64,000 nt of DNA, taken from an uncultured Bacilli bacterium (GTDB taxonomy: Bacteria > Bacillota_I > Bacilli_A > RFN20 > CAG-631). The stretch covers positions 1 through 64,000 of the forward strand of contig CAKPXF010000006.1 in assembly GCA_934201705.1 (NCBI GenBank), read 5' to 3'. The notes under the pieces are model-generated. The model was not told the DNA's origin, ran no database searches, and worked only from the letters and a program-made list of their open reading frames with translations. Below are positions 44,136-53,628 of this stretch, in pieces. A program made the translations under genes and the position numbers. Within the stretch, counting starts at the first letter, position 1; each line of letters opens with the position of its first letter.

Positions 44136-45179
44136 TTAGTTTTCGATAATATATTCATAAAGCTTTTTGTGACCATTTATTGATAAATGGACACTATCTT
44201 TATAATAATAATTTTCTTTTTTAAAATCAAAATATTCTTTTAAATAGTCCCAAGGATCTATATAACGACAATTAAATTCATTAGCTATTTCTTTAATTGC
44301 TACACGATAATCAAAGTAAGTATATTCTTCACCATAAGGGCTTTTTAAATTTTTATCATATTCAGAATAAGTGCAATTTAATAAAATAATTCTAATATTA
44401 GGATTTGCTTTCTTTAAGACATTTATCATATAACGATAGCTACCTTTAAATGAATGAGCCGAGGCAAACGTATTATCAATACAATATTTATCATCGCCAT
44501 CAGCGCTAATTGGTGGTTGGAAATATTGGTCATTATGGCCAAATGCAATAAAGGCATAATCTATATTATTTAATTCATTATTAGTGTAGGCGTTATAAAC
44601 AACACGACAGCCATCGATGGCATTCGTATTGTCTTTGTATTCCTTATAAATATTACTACCTTCATACATATAAGTCGCAGTTGTTCCACCAATCGCATAA
44701 TTTCTAACAAAATTCATATTGAATTTATTAGCAAATAAATCAACATAGGTTTTAGTTATACCAATTGTGGATGTTGCTGTTACAGAATCACCAAATGCAA
44801 CAATGTTTTTCCCATATAATCTTGCATCATCAAACGAAAATGAAGAAGAATATGTATCTATATCCTTTACATAAATATTTACATATTGGGTCTCGTTATT
44901 ATATATCAATCGTAATTTTGTAGATCCTTTATTTTTCCCAACAACATAGTTGTTTTCAATACTAGCAATATTACTATCTAAGACTTCAATGTTTACACCT
45001 TTAAAGTCTTTAACTATATTTCCATAATAATATTTTTCATTTTGTTCTATTTTAATAGTTTTAAAATCAACAAAAACAATTGGCTCATCGCTTTCCTTTT
45101 CGCTAATTACTACACTATTATTGTTATTACAGCCAATTAAAAATAACACAATAAATAATAAGTTCTTTTTATATTTCAT
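44136..45179 (-). CDS. SGNH/GDSL hydrolase lipoprotein
   Basis: A 347-residue lipoprotein with lipobox Phe-Leu-Ile-Gly-Cys near 13-17. Residues ~35-105 form a small Ig-like (Big_2-type) domain. The SGNH hydrolase follows: block I Ala-Phe-Gly-Asp-Ser-Val near 130 with the nucleophile Ser, block II Gly-Gly near 163, block III Gly-His-Asn-Asp near 213, and block V Asp-Ser-Val-His-Leu near 330 with catalytic Asp and His. It probably removes acyl groups from glycans at the cell surface. It has its own terminator and lies 228 bp upstream of the LamG gene, so it may be a separate unit of the glycan locus. Confidence 0.82.
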   Translation of the reverse strand: MKYKKNLLFIVLFLIGCNNNNSVVISEKESDEPIVFVDFKTIKIEQNEKYYYGNIVKDFKGVNIEVLDSNIASIENNYVVGKNKGSTKLRLIYNNETQYVNIYVKDIDTYSSSFSFDDARLYGKNIVAFGDSVTATSTIGITKTYVDLFANKFNMNFVRNYAIGGTTATYMYEGSNIYKEYKDNTNAIDGCRVVYNAYTNNELNNIDYAFIAFGHNDQYFQPPISADGDDKYCIDNTFASAHSFKGSYRYMINVLKKANPNIRIILLNCTYSEYDKNLKSPYGEEYTYFDYRVAIKEIANEFNCRYIDPWDYLKEYFDFKKENYYYKDSVHLSINGHKKLYEYIIEN

Positions 45180-45183
45180 AATA

Positions 45184-45678
45184 TTATTTTAGATATTTTT
45201 GAATATATTGTTCAACATCTATCGGATTAATTGATAAAGAAACGGCAAATTCATCAAATATGTTGTTTTTAATTTTTGTTAGTAATCCTTTATCTGTTAC
45301 ACTTAGTGGCTTTTTAAAAAATGTTTCATCAACATATAATAGCTTTACTAATTTGCAAAGCTCCATTATTTTTCCACTATGATATATTTCTTCAAATTTT
45401 CTTTTCCTTGTTTTTGAATCGCTTATCCAAAATGTTTCCATATTTGGAAATGTTCTAATTAAAGCTAAAACGTCAGCCTTTGATAAAGGCTTACGTAAAA
45501 AAAGTTCTTCTTTATCAATGGGTAAATAAATTTCAAGTGATTTGTTAGCAATTGAAGGGAATTTAGGCGTTAAATAATAGTAATTCATGTCACCATTACC
45601 AAAATTTTGCTTGATTATATTCTTTACAATGCAAGCGCCAGCACTTTTATGAATCACGTTGTCATTTATGTTAAACAT
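45184..45678 (-). CDS. CarD-family RNA polymerase-interacting regulator
   Basis: A 164-residue cytosolic protein. The N-terminal ~60 residues are a CarD/TRCF RNA-polymerase-interaction domain (Phe-Asn-Ile-Asn-Asp-Asn-Val-Ile-His-Lys-Ser-Ala-Gly-Ala-Cys, then Tyr-Tyr-Tyr-Leu-Thr-Pro and Leu-Glu-Ile-Tyr-Leu-Pro). The C-terminal ~100 are helical and would contact promoter DNA. CarD-like proteins affect open-complex stability at many promoters. It has its own -10 TATAAT (minus strand, 45708-45713). A link to the neighbouring glycan genes is not implied. Confidence 0.82.
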   Translation of the reverse strand: MFNINDNVIHKSAGACIVKNIIKQNFGNGDMNYYYLTPKFPSIANKSLEIYLPIDKEELFLRKPLSKADVLALIRTFPNMETFWISDSKTRKRKFEEIYHSGKIMELCKLVKLLYVDETFFKKPLSVTDKGLLTKIKNNIFDEFAVSLSINPIDVEQYIQKYLK

Positions 45679-45747
45679 TATATCTTATCTCCCTATTCTT
45701 CACCTATATTATAGCACTTTTTGAGGTTTAAAGAAAGTAAGATTTTT

Positions 45748-46701
45748 TTATTTGCTAGCTAAAAACAATTCAAAATCAATGTATCTATCGCTTTCACCTT
45801 TTTTAATTTTACTATCAAGAGTTGCTAAAGATACTAAAGTATTTTTTATTTCTTCAATGTCATATTTATATAACTGTTGTTTAATTACTTTTACTCTATA
45901 AGGATGCACTTCAAGCTTATTTGCTATTTCATCATTATTAAGATTTTGTTTGCTTAAAATTGATATTTGTAGCATTAATCTATATTGACTAGCAAGTAAA
46001 ATAATTAAGTTAATTGGCTCGATTTTTAATAATTTTAAATCAGTATATATTTTCATTATTTCTGCTTTATTTTTACTCATTAAAGCATTAGTTAAGGAAA
46101 ACACATCATCCTCAAGCGGACGAGCAACCATTTGCTTAACGTAGCTTTCATCTATTGTATTGTTATATAAAACCATCTTATCTACTTCTTGCTCTAATTT
46201 ACACACATCATCTAAGCAGCGTTGAATTAATAAGCTTTTAGCATTTTGAGTGATTTTAATATTATTTTTAATAACTAAATCATTTAAATAATCCACTAAA
46301 TCATTTTCTTTATCAAATAAATAGCTTTCAACACTACCTATTTTTTTTATTTTTTCAATAAATTTACTTTTAGCATTGTAGTATTTTTTAGAACAAATAA
46401 TGATTAATGATGAAAAATCACAAGGATTATTTAAGTATTCATCTAATTTTTCAAGTTTATTTTCAAAAGGTAATTTTATTTTAGCATCCTTAATAAAGTA
46501 AGGATTTTTACAAATTACTACTTTCTTATCATCTAAAAATGGATAGGTGTTTAATGAATCAATTATTTCATCAATTGGGTTTGCTTCAAAGTCAAAGACA
46601 TTGTAATTAAATTCGTTTTTTTCATTAATTACACTACTTACATATTTATCTATTTTTTCTTTTAAAAAAGAAGATGGCTCACTAATTATTAACTTTATCA
46701 T
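45748..46701 (-). CDS. holA: DNA polymerase III subunit delta
   Basis: The clamp-loader delta subunit, which opens the sliding clamp during replication. It has 317 residues, close to the usual 330-345. The N-terminal pseudo-ATPase domain has Tyr-Pro-Phe-Leu-Asp-Asp-Lys-Lys-Val-Val near 53-62; later Val-Ala-Arg-Pro-Leu-Glu-Asp-Asp-Val-Phe near 193 and the C-terminal helical collar are typical. The ATG at 46701 is preferred to the GTG at 46704. The order comEA-comEC-holA is conserved across Firmicutes and supports the call. Confidence 0.9.
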   Translation of the reverse strand: MIKLIISEPSSFLKEKIDKYVSSVINEKNEFNYNVFDFEANPIDEIIDSLNTYPFLDDKKVVICKNPYFIKDAKIKLPFENKLEKLDEYLNNPCDFSSLIIICSKKYYNAKSKFIEKIKKIGSVESYLFDKENDLVDYLNDLVIKNNIKITQNAKSLLIQRCLDDVCKLEQEVDKMVLYNNTIDESYVKQMVARPLEDDVFSLTNALMSKNKAEIMKIYTDLKLLKIEPINLIILLASQYRLMLQISILSKQNLNNDEIANKLEVHPYRVKVIKQQLYKYDIEEIKNTLVSLATLDSKIKKGESDRYIDFELFLASK

Positions 46702-46729
46702 CACTAATACCCTCTTATTAAATTATAGC

Positions 46730-48793
46730 TTATTTTGCGCTTTCTATAAAGTAACTTTCAAACAATTTTTTCTTAATTCTAATACTACCATTTAAATCAG
46801 TTCGATAAACAATAATATTATTATCATTTAATCTTTTTAATGTTTCAATATTTGGATGGTGATACTTATTATTTTTACCAACGCTAATAATTGCGTATGT
46901 AGCATTGATTTCTTTTAAAAATGAAGATGATGATGAAGTTCTTGAGCCATGATGAGCGACCTTTAAAAAATCAACATTTAATTTATTATCAGTTATTATT
47001 TTCTTTTCAATAGTAGATGATATATCACCTGTAAATAGAAAGCTTTTATCGCAAATATTTCCATATAAAACTATAGATGTATCATTGTTATTATTAGCTT
47101 CATTATAATATTTATTTAGGTTGTATAGATTTATCTTTCCAAGTACTATAGTACTAATTGATTTATCATCTATTATTTCATTTATTTTAATATTTTCACT
47201 TAAGGATTTTAAAGCTCCACAATGATCATAATCATCATGTGTTATTACTACCTTATCGATTTTTCTAATACCATGATAATTTAAAAAAGGCATAATCTTT
47301 TTATTAGCAATATCATAATTTATTAAGCCACCTGTATCAATTAGCATTACCTTTCCATTAAATGAATCCATAATAATAGTACAATCACCTTGATAGACAT
47401 TTAAAAAGATTACCTGTTGTGAATAATTAAAGATATGCCTATTGTATAAGAGTATAAAAAATAATAGAATTGAACATCCTGAAAGAATAGTTTTCTTATT
47501 ATTTTTTCTTTCAATAGATATTAATAATAAAATAAATAATCCATAAAAAACAATTAAAGGTATTAATGAAAGAGAGCCTAAAACAATACTTGAATTGATA
47601 TTGCTTATTTTATCAACTAGTTGATTAAAGCCTTTATAAATAAATGAAAAACAATCACCATTTATACTTGAAATACAAATGCTAATAATGCATAAAGTAA
47701 AAATAGCCATAACTACATAGGTTAGAATAATATTAGTAAATAAGCTAATCACATTAATTTTATAATTAATTATTAATTGAATAGGAATCATAGCTATAAA
47801 GCATAATAATGATATTAATAAGCTTTTAATAAATGGATTTTTATTTTTTATTATATGTGATGAAATAATTACAATATAGGTCATTAAAAAAGACATAATA
47901 AATGAATAGTTAAATATATTTAAAGGTTCAATTAATAAAATGATTAAGCCACTTATGGAAACAGCATCAATTGTATTGAGATATTTATTAAAAAACTTGC
48001 TTATAAATGTTGATAATAATGCCCTTAAGGAACTAATCTGAAATGATAAAATAAATACATAAGCAAATGATATAATACTTCCTATTATATTTTGTAGCAT
48101 TTTATTCTTTTTAAAAATTAAGCTTATTAGCTTAAATAAAAATGAAATATGGAAGCCAGAAACTACAAATAAATGTATGGCATTAATTTCCTTTAAATTA
48201 TTATAAGATTCAATATCAGCATTTTTATCGTTAAAAAGTAGCATTTTACACATTGAATAGCTTTCATTTTTTAAACTTTTAGTTAATGAATTAATTATTT
48301 TTTGATTTAATGGTATTTTATCATCTATTATTTTTATTTCCTCATCAACTATAATTTGATAAAAGACTCTTTTATATTTTAAATAATCTTTAAATTCAAA
48401 GACATCAAGTTCTAAATCATTTTCAATTTCTTTTATACTTCCCTTTACATAAATAATATTACCTTTATAGTAGGTATTAATGTCATTTTTATCTTTATAG
48501 ATTAAATAGTTTATTTTATTATCATTAACAATTAAATATGTATTTGTAGCGCTTTTAATAGTAACATTACTTTCTATATAATTATTTGAAATATTGACTT
48601 CATTTTTTCGATAAAACGAGAAAAACATTGATATTATAATTAATAATAAACAATTGATTATATTAAACTTTTTATATGTTAAAAATAAAATTAAAAGAAG
48701 AATGGCGTATAAATAATAAGCCTTTAGATTTATTGCTAAAATAGAAATAATTGCCACAATAAAGGCATATATAAAGAACCCTTTTATAGACAT
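46730..48793 (-). CDS. comEC: DNA uptake channel protein ComEC/Rec2
   Basis: A 687-residue polytopic membrane protein. The competence domain (about residues 180-420) contains His-Leu-Phe-Val-Val-Ser-Gly-Phe-His-Ile-Ser near 207-217, the ComEC signature. The C-terminal metallo-beta-lactamase domain (about 455-687) has Val-Tyr-Gln-Gly-Asp-Cys, Met-Leu-Ile-Asp-Thr-Gly-Gly, Thr-His-Asp-Asp-Tyr-Asp-His-Cys-Gly and Val-Ala-His-His-Gly-Ser, so the proposed nuclease metal site is intact. It forms the channel that passes single-stranded DNA into the cell. It overlaps comEA by 10 bp. Confidence 0.92.
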   Translation of the reverse strand: MSIKGFFIYAFIVAIISILAINLKAYYLYAILLLILFLTYKKFNIINCLLLIIISMFFSFYRKNEVNISNNYIESNVTIKSATNTYLIVNDNKINYLIYKDKNDINTYYKGNIIYVKGSIKEIENDLELDVFEFKDYLKYKRVFYQIIVDEEIKIIDDKIPLNQKIINSLTKSLKNESYSMCKMLLFNDKNADIESYNNLKEINAIHLFVVSGFHISFLFKLISLIFKKNKMLQNIIGSIISFAYVFILSFQISSLRALLSTFISKFFNKYLNTIDAVSISGLIILLIEPLNIFNYSFIMSFLMTYIVIISSHIIKNKNPFIKSLLISLLCFIAMIPIQLIINYKINVISLFTNIILTYVVMAIFTLCIISICISSINGDCFSFIYKGFNQLVDKISNINSSIVLGSLSLIPLIVFYGLFILLLISIERKNNKKTILSGCSILLFFILLYNRHIFNYSQQVIFLNVYQGDCTIIMDSFNGKVMLIDTGGLINYDIANKKIMPFLNYHGIRKIDKVVITHDDYDHCGALKSLSENIKINEIIDDKSISTIVLGKINLYNLNKYYNEANNNNDTSIVLYGNICDKSFLFTGDISSTIEKKIITDNKLNVDFLKVAHHGSRTSSSSSFLKEINATYAIISVGKNNKYHHPNIETLKRLNDNNIIVYRTDLNGSIRIKKKLFESYFIESAK

Positions 48794-49308
48794 ATCATAT
48801 CTTTTATTTTAAAGAATATTGATTTACCAATTCCTTCAACATTCATTATTTCCTCTAAATATAAAAATGGTGATATTTCTCGATATTCAATAATTCTTTC
48901 AGCTAAAATGTTGCCAATACCAGAAAGAGTTGTTAATTCATCAAAATCAGCGTCATTTAAGGATACTTTTATATCTTCACTGATTTTGGGAATATAAATG
49001 TTTATATTTTCATTTATCATTAAATAATAATCAAAGCAATTAACATCAGCAGATGTTGTTACACCTCCTGCTTTAACAATAGCATCATTTAAAAAATATC
49101 CTTTTTCGATTTCATATTTCCCTGGATTTAATACTTCTCCACTTAAGGTAACAATTACTGTTTCTTCATCTTCAAAGCTAGATTCTTCATTACTAGTACT
49201 AGAAGTTGGGAAAAGTAAATTATCTAAATAGGCATCTCCTTTTTCGATTATAGATAAACCAATAATTATTGTAAAGACTAAAAAAATCACTCCTATTATA
49301 GTTTTCAT
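48784..49308 (-). CDS. comEA: Competence DNA receptor ComEA
   Basis: A 174-residue membrane-anchored DNA-binding protein. One N-terminal helix (~3-20) is followed by an SLBB-like domain (~50-110: Thr-Leu-Ser-Gly-Glu-Val-Leu-Asn-Pro-Gly-Lys-Tyr). A C-terminal helix-hairpin-helix pair (~112-172) contains Leu-Asn-Asp-Ala-Asp-Phe-Asp-Glu-Leu, Leu-Ser-Gly-Ile-Gly and Val-Glu-Gly-Ile-Gly. It binds double-stranded DNA outside the membrane and passes it to ComEC, encoded by the overlapping next gene. The Asn-Asp-Ala variant replaces the usual Asn-Thr-Ala. Confidence 0.92.
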   Translation of the reverse strand: MKTIIGVIFLVFTIIIGLSIIEKGDAYLDNLLFPTSSTSNEESSFEDEETVIVTLSGEVLNPGKYEIEKGYFLNDAIVKAGGVTTSADVNCFDYYLMINENINIYIPKISEDIKVSLNDADFDELTTLSGIGNILAERIIEYREISPFLYLEEIMNVEGIGKSIFFKIKDMICL

Positions 49309-49362
49309 TTTAATTCTCCTCTAACTATATAGTAGTGATTTTGTTTTAATTTTACTTAAAAA

Positions 49363-49839
49363 TTATTTAATTTGTTTAATTACAACCTTGTATGAAGAAC
49401 CATCTCCACAAATAATTTCAACTTCATTTCCAACTTCTTTTCCAAGTAAAGCTGCTCCAAGTGATGATTCTGTAGTGATTTTTCCTTTTTCAGGATCAGA
49501 GCCAATTGATCCTACTAGCTGATATGTATATTCAGCATCATCATCTTCATCATAAACAGTAACAGTGCTTGTTGCAGTTACTTTATTTTTAGATGCTTTT
49601 TCAGAAGCAACCTCAACATTATTTAAAGTGAACTCTAAATCCTTAATACGTGCTTCAATTTCAGCTTGCTTACTTCTTGCAGCATCATAATCTGCGTTTT
49701 CTGATAAGTCACCTTGAGAACGAGCTGTTGCTAATTCTTCAAGAACCTGTGGTCTTAAAACATCGATTAATTCTCTATATTGTGCTTTTAACTCATCATA
49801 ATATTCTTTTGTTACAACTTCTTTTTTAATATTTGCCAT
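49363..49839 (-). CDS. greA: Transcription elongation factor GreA
   Basis: The factor rescues backtracked RNA polymerase by stimulating transcript cleavage. The 158 residues match the family. The coiled coil (~8-78) carries Gly-Asp-Leu-Ser-Glu-Asn-Ala-Asp-Tyr-Asp-Ala-Ala, whose acidic tip residues enter the polymerase channel. The C-terminal FKBP-like domain has Gly-Ala-Ala-Leu-Leu-Gly-Lys-Glu-Val-Gly. It has its own promoter, with -10 TATAAT at 49876-49881 on the minus strand, and an AGGAG ribosome site. Confidence 0.95.
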   Translation of the reverse strand: MANIKKEVVTKEYYDELKAQYRELIDVLRPQVLEELATARSQGDLSENADYDAARSKQAEIEARIKDLEFTLNNVEVASEKASKNKVTATSTVTVYDEDDDAEYTYQLVGSIGSDPEKGKITTESSLGAALLGKEVGNEVEIICGDGSSYKVVIKQIK

Positions 49840-49910
49840 TATATGTTTCTCCTTTTTTTTGAAAGTTCCTATAGTATTATACTATTTTTTTACTAAAAAA
49901 TATATAATTA

Positions 49911-51782
49911 TTAAGATAATGAATCAATTTTTAGCATTAGCTGTTCAATTTCTTCTTCTTTTTCTTTAATTTTATGAGCAAGAGTTCTATATTCTACCCA
50001 GTCATAATTATTTTCATTATCATTCATTTGGTTATTTAATTCTTCAAGCTCATTCATTAAAGCATCGATTTGTTTTTCAATTTTAGCTTTTTCTTTGTTA
50101 TTATTAATAGGCTTACTAACTTTTTCTTTTACTTTAACTTCTTCTTTTTCTTTTTTAACAAGTGGTGTAAAGGAAGATGAAGAAATGTCATGTAGCTTTA
50201 TAAAGTCAGCATAATTTCCTTCTTCGATAATATATTTATGGTTTTGTAAATAAATAATTCTATTAGCAATTCTATTAACAAAATAACGATCGTGTGAAAC
50301 CATAACTATTGTGCCAGGATAATCCTCAAGAATATCAGCAACTACTCTTTTTGTTTGAAAGTCTAAATGGTTAGTTGGTTCATCAAGATATAAAATATCA
50401 TAATTTCTTAAAGAAATTAAAGCAAAGATTAATCTTATTTTTTCACCACCAGATAATAATTTAACTTCTTTAAAAACATCATCCTCAGTAAATAAAAATC
50501 TTCCAAGTAATGATCTAACTTCAGTATTACTCATTAAAGGAAATTCGTTTTGAATTGTATCAAATAATGATATATCTAAATTTAATATTTGTTGAGTTTG
50601 GTCAAAATAGAAATATTTTAAGTTTTCTCTAACATCACTATTAAATCCTGAAATTAGATTTTCATTACTCATAATGCATTTAAGCATTGTAGTTTTTCCA
50701 CTTCCATTTTGTCCCATAATACAAATCTTATCAGTGTTTCTAATGGTTAAATTTAAGGGCTCCATTAAAGGCTTATTATCATAACCAAATGTTAAATTTT
50801 CGCAAATATGCATTTTTACCTTATAGGCTTCTAAATTACTTTCAAATTTAGCATGTATTGTCTTTTTATTATTATTTGGCTTTTCAATTTTATCCATTTT
50901 TGCTAATTTCTTTTCAAGCGATTGAGCAAAGGCAGTTTTTGTTGGCTTTGGCTTGAATTTTCTAATTAGCATTTCATATCTTTTTATTTCCTTTTCTTGA
51001 ACATTAAAGGCTTTTAGTTGTTGTTCATAATGAAGCTGCTTTTGTTCAACATAAAATGAATAATTTCCAGAATACATTGTGGCTTTATGGTTTTCAAGCT
51101 CAATTATCTTATTTACGATATTATCAATAAATGTCTGATCGTGTGATACTAATAAAACTGTTCCACTATATGATTTTAAATATTTTTCTAGCCATTCTAT
51201 CATTACTAAATCAAGATGGTTAGTTGGTTCATCTAAAAGTAGTAGGCTAGGCTTATTTAATAAAAGCTTAACAAAGCAAGCTCTAGTTCTTTCGCCCCCT
51301 GAAAAAGTAGATAATTTACGATTATAATATGATTCATCAAAGCCAAACTTATAAAGCATTTGCTGAATTTGATATTTATATTCATATCCCCCTAAGTTTT
51401 CATATAAATCATGAAGCTTTGAATATTCATCAACTAATTCCTTGCTTGAATCATTATTCATTTTATTAACTAAAGCTTCCATATCCTTTTCAATTTTTTT
51501 AAGCTTTGTAAATGATAGCTCCATTTCTTCAAGTAAGGTATTTTCTATATTTACAATTACTTGTTGTGATAAATAACCAATACCACCGTTAACATCATAA
51601 TAAACAGTTCCACTATCTGCTTCTAATTCTTTTGTAATTATTTTTAAAAGAGTAGTTTTACCTTCACCATTATCCCCAACAATAGCGACCTTATCATTCT
51701 TATTTATAGAAAAAGAAATGTTATCAAGAATTGTTTCTCCTTGAAAGCTTTTACATATTCCATTAACACTTAAAACAGCCAT
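49911..51782 (-). CDS. ABC-F family ATPase
   Basis: A soluble protein of 623 residues with two ABC domains and no membrane helices. Walker A motifs are Gly-Asn-Glu-Gly-Glu-Gly-Lys-Thr-Thr-type near 36-44 and Gly-Gln-Asn-Gly-Ser-Gly-Lys-Thr-Thr near 355-363. Signatures are Phe-Ser-Gly-Gly-Glu-Arg-Thr-Arg near 160 and Leu-Ser-Gly-Gly-Glu-Lys-Ile-Arg near 445, and both Walker B motifs end Asp-Glu-Pro-Thr-Asn-His-Leu-Asp. The inter-domain linker is helical and basic, and a C-terminal coiled coil (~560-623) is present, as in Uup/YdiF-type proteins. It acts on the ribosome; whether it is housekeeping or gives antibiotic protection is unclear. Confidence 0.9.
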   Translation of the reverse strand: MAVLSVNGICKSFQGETILDNISFSINKNDKVAIVGDNGEGKTTLLKIITKELEADSGTVYYDVNGGIGYLSQQVIVNIENTLLEEMELSFTKLKKIEKDMEALVNKMNNDSSKELVDEYSKLHDLYENLGGYEYKYQIQQMLYKFGFDESYYNRKLSTFSGGERTRACFVKLLLNKPSLLLLDEPTNHLDLVMIEWLEKYLKSYSGTVLLVSHDQTFIDNIVNKIIELENHKATMYSGNYSFYVEQKQLHYEQQLKAFNVQEKEIKRYEMLIRKFKPKPTKTAFAQSLEKKLAKMDKIEKPNNNKKTIHAKFESNLEAYKVKMHICENLTFGYDNKPLMEPLNLTIRNTDKICIMGQNGSGKTTMLKCIMSNENLISGFNSDVRENLKYFYFDQTQQILNLDISLFDTIQNEFPLMSNTEVRSLLGRFLFTEDDVFKEVKLLSGGEKIRLIFALISLRNYDILYLDEPTNHLDFQTKRVVADILEDYPGTIVMVSHDRYFVNRIANRIIYLQNHKYIIEEGNYADFIKLHDISSSSFTPLVKKEKEEVKVKEKVSKPINNNKEKAKIEKQIDALMNELEELNNQMNDNENNYDWVEYRTLAHKIKEKEEEIEQLMLKIDSLS

Positions 51783-51803
51783 AAAACCCCTCTTTTCTTA
51801 AAA

Positions 51804-51830
51804 AAAAGCAATTACATTATAATTGCTTTT
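51804..51830. terminator. Terminator of msmK
   Basis: AAAAGCAATTA (51804-51814) pairs with TAATTGCTTTT (51820-51830), flanked by A- and T-runs. It lies directly after the msmK stop on the minus strand. Confidence 0.85.
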
Positions 51831-51844
51831 TAATAATTTGTCTA

Positions 51845-53008
51845 TTATTCGTTTTCGCTTGTAGCTTTTTCACTTTCGTTTGCAAGCTTTTCTTTTTTAT
51901 AAACTAAACGATTTGTTGTTGTAGGATCGAAGAAGTGACCACGTGACATATCAAATGTAAAGTTAATCTTATCATGAACTTGAATATCATGATTAGCTGT
52001 TGTTTTAACAATAATTCTTTGTCCATTCATATAACCATAAACGATTAATTCATGACCTAATAATTCAACAACGTCACATTCAACTTCTGTAGTTGCGTTT
52101 GGATATTTTTCAGCGATTGGTCCATCAACATAAATGTCTTCAGGTCTAATACCAAATACTACTTCTTCATTTTCATATCCTTGGATATTTAAACGTAATT
52201 CTTCAGGAATTTCAATTTCAATTCTTCTTTGAGTCTTATCAGCTTCGATAACAAACTTACCATCAATATATTTTCCTCTTAAGAAGTTCATAGCTGGAGA
52301 GCCAATGAATCCACCAACGAAGATGTTAGCTGGATAGTTGTATACTTCTTTTGGAGTACCGATTTGTTGGATATGTCCATCCTTCATAATAACGATTCTA
52401 GATGCCATTGTCATAGCTTCTGTTTGGTCGTGTGTAACGTAAATAGTTGTAGCTCCAACCTTTTCATGGATTTTAGCAATTTCAGATCTCATTTGAACTC
52501 TTAATTTAGCATCAAGGTTACTTAAAGGCTCATCCATTAAGAATACTTTAGGACTACGAACGATAGCACGTCCTAATGCAACTCTTTGTCTTTGACCACC
52601 TGATAATGCTTTAGGTCTTCTATTTAAATATGGCTCTAAGCCTAAAATAGCTGCTGCTTCGTTAACTCTCTTTTCGATTTCTTCCTTTGGTACTTTTCTT
52701 AGCTTTAATCCAAATGCCATATTATCAAATACTGTCATGTGTGGGTATAAAGCATAGCTTTGGAATACCATGGCGATATCTCTATCTTTTGGTGCAATAT
52801 CGTTAACTAAACGGTCGTTAATATAAAGTTCACCAGAAGTGATTTCTTCAAGACCTGCAACCATTCTTAGAGTTGTTGATTTACCACAACCAGAAGGCCC
52901 TACGAAAACGATAAATTCCTTATCTTGTACATCAAGGTTAAAGTCAAAAACTGCTTGAACCTTATTATCATAAATTTTATTAATGTTTACAAATTTTAAT
53001 GTTGCCAT
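51845..53008 (-). CDS. msmK: Shared sugar ABC transporter ATPase (MsmK/UgpC type)
   Basis: A 387-residue cytosolic ATPase that powers CUT1-type sugar importers. Walker A Gly-Pro-Ser-Gly-Cys-Gly-Lys-Ser-Thr is near 37-45, the signature Leu-Ser-Gly-Gly-Gln-Arg-Gln-Arg near 134, Walker B Val-Phe-Leu-Met-Asp-Glu-Pro-Leu-Ser-Asn-Leu-Asp near 154-165, and a C-terminal TOBE/MalK-like regulatory domain covers ~235-370. It is far from any permease gene, the known arrangement for multitask ATPases. Since the glycan operon at 29-33 kb has permeases but no ATPase, it is the likely partner. Its promoter overlaps a 17-bp palindrome next to the PucR-like regulator gene. Confidence 0.92.
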   Translation of the reverse strand: MATLKFVNINKIYDNKVQAVFDFNLDVQDKEFIVFVGPSGCGKSTTLRMVAGLEEITSGELYINDRLVNDIAPKDRDIAMVFQSYALYPHMTVFDNMAFGLKLRKVPKEEIEKRVNEAAAILGLEPYLNRRPKALSGGQRQRVALGRAIVRSPKVFLMDEPLSNLDAKLRVQMRSEIAKIHEKVGATTIYVTHDQTEAMTMASRIVIMKDGHIQQIGTPKEVYNYPANIFVGGFIGSPAMNFLRGKYIDGKFVIEADKTQRRIEIEIPEELRLNIQGYENEEVVFGIRPEDIYVDGPIAEKYPNATTEVECDVVELLGHELIVYGYMNGQRIIVKTTANHDIQVHDKINFTFDMSRGHFFDPTTTNRLVYKKEKLANESEKATSENE

Positions 53009-53035
53009 ATAAATCTCCTTTATTAATGTATTCTT

Positions 53036-53041
53036 ATTATA
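53036..53041 (-). promoter_or_regulatory. -10 element of msmK
   Basis: TATAAT on the minus strand (53036-53041), 28 bp upstream of the msmK ATG. The expected -35 position falls at or just inside the edge of the palindrome at 53062-53078. Confidence 0.65.
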
Positions 53042-53061
53042 ACACTTTTCTTTATTTTATG

Positions 53062-53078
53062 TTGTGCACGTTGCACAA
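53062..53078. promoter_or_regulatory. Operator palindrome upstream of msmK
   Basis: TTGTGCA-CGT-TGCACAA is a perfect 7-bp inverted repeat with a 3-bp centre. It lies about 54-70 bp upstream of the msmK ATG, at the expected -35 region. A copy with one mismatch lies at the start of the adjacent regulator gene (53629-53645). Confidence 0.7.
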
Positions 53079-53084
53079 ATTTAA

Positions 53085-53627
53085 TTAAAAAAGTGCAAAA
53101 ACTAAATTTAGAAAAATTAAAGTATTTAAATCCCTTAATGATAAATTTAATCTACTTTGAAGCTTATTTATACGATAGTTGAAGGAATTTCTATGTAAAT
53201 AAAGCTCATTTGCTGCTTTAAATGAATTTCCATTACATTTTATTAAGGCTTTTATTGTGTCAATTTCTTCCTTTTTAAAATAGCTTAAAATTCTTTTACA
53301 ATCCTTAATAGTTTGAATATTGTTAATATTTTTTATAAAAATATTAAAAGCTGTGTATGTTCCTAAATAATTGCTGTTTAAGTATTTTAAAAACATATCA
53401 TCAAAAAAAGGTACAATTAATATTTCATATTTTATACCCATTTCTAGTAGCTCTGTTCCAACATATTTTTCAATTTGTAGATTAAATGAATCGACATCTT
53501 CACATACAAAATAAGCAATATCATCCACCCATTGAATACTATTTTCGTTAAAGGCATTATTTAATGCTTCATTTACAATACTACGGTTATTTTTATCAAA
53601 TATTTTTATATAAGCTTTGTTTATCAT
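53085..53627 (-). CDS. PucR/CdaR-like regulator (C-terminal HTH)
   Basis: A 180-residue protein if started at ATG 53627, which has AAGGTG 6-7 bp upstream; the TTG at 53645 would start inside the operator and before the ribosome site. The C-terminal ~60 residues are a PucR-type helix-turn-helix: Ala-Leu-Ile-Lys-Cys-Asn-Gly-Asn-Ser-Phe-Lys-Ala-Ala-Asn-Glu-Leu, then Leu-His-Arg-Asn-Ser-Phe-Asn-Tyr-Arg-Ile-Asn-Lys-Leu. The N-terminal ~115 residues are shorter than the usual sensor region and unrecognised. It sits directly upstream of msmK on the same strand and shares its palindrome, so it probably controls msmK and itself. Confidence 0.8.
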   Translation of the reverse strand: MINKAYIKIFDKNNRSIVNEALNNAFNENSIQWVDDIAYFVCEDVDSFNLQIEKYVGTELLEMGIKYEILIVPFFDDMFLKYLNSNYLGTYTAFNIFIKNINNIQTIKDCKRILSYFKKEEIDTIKALIKCNGNSFKAANELYLHRNSFNYRINKLQSRLNLSLRDLNTLIFLNLVFALF

Positions 53628-53628
53628 A

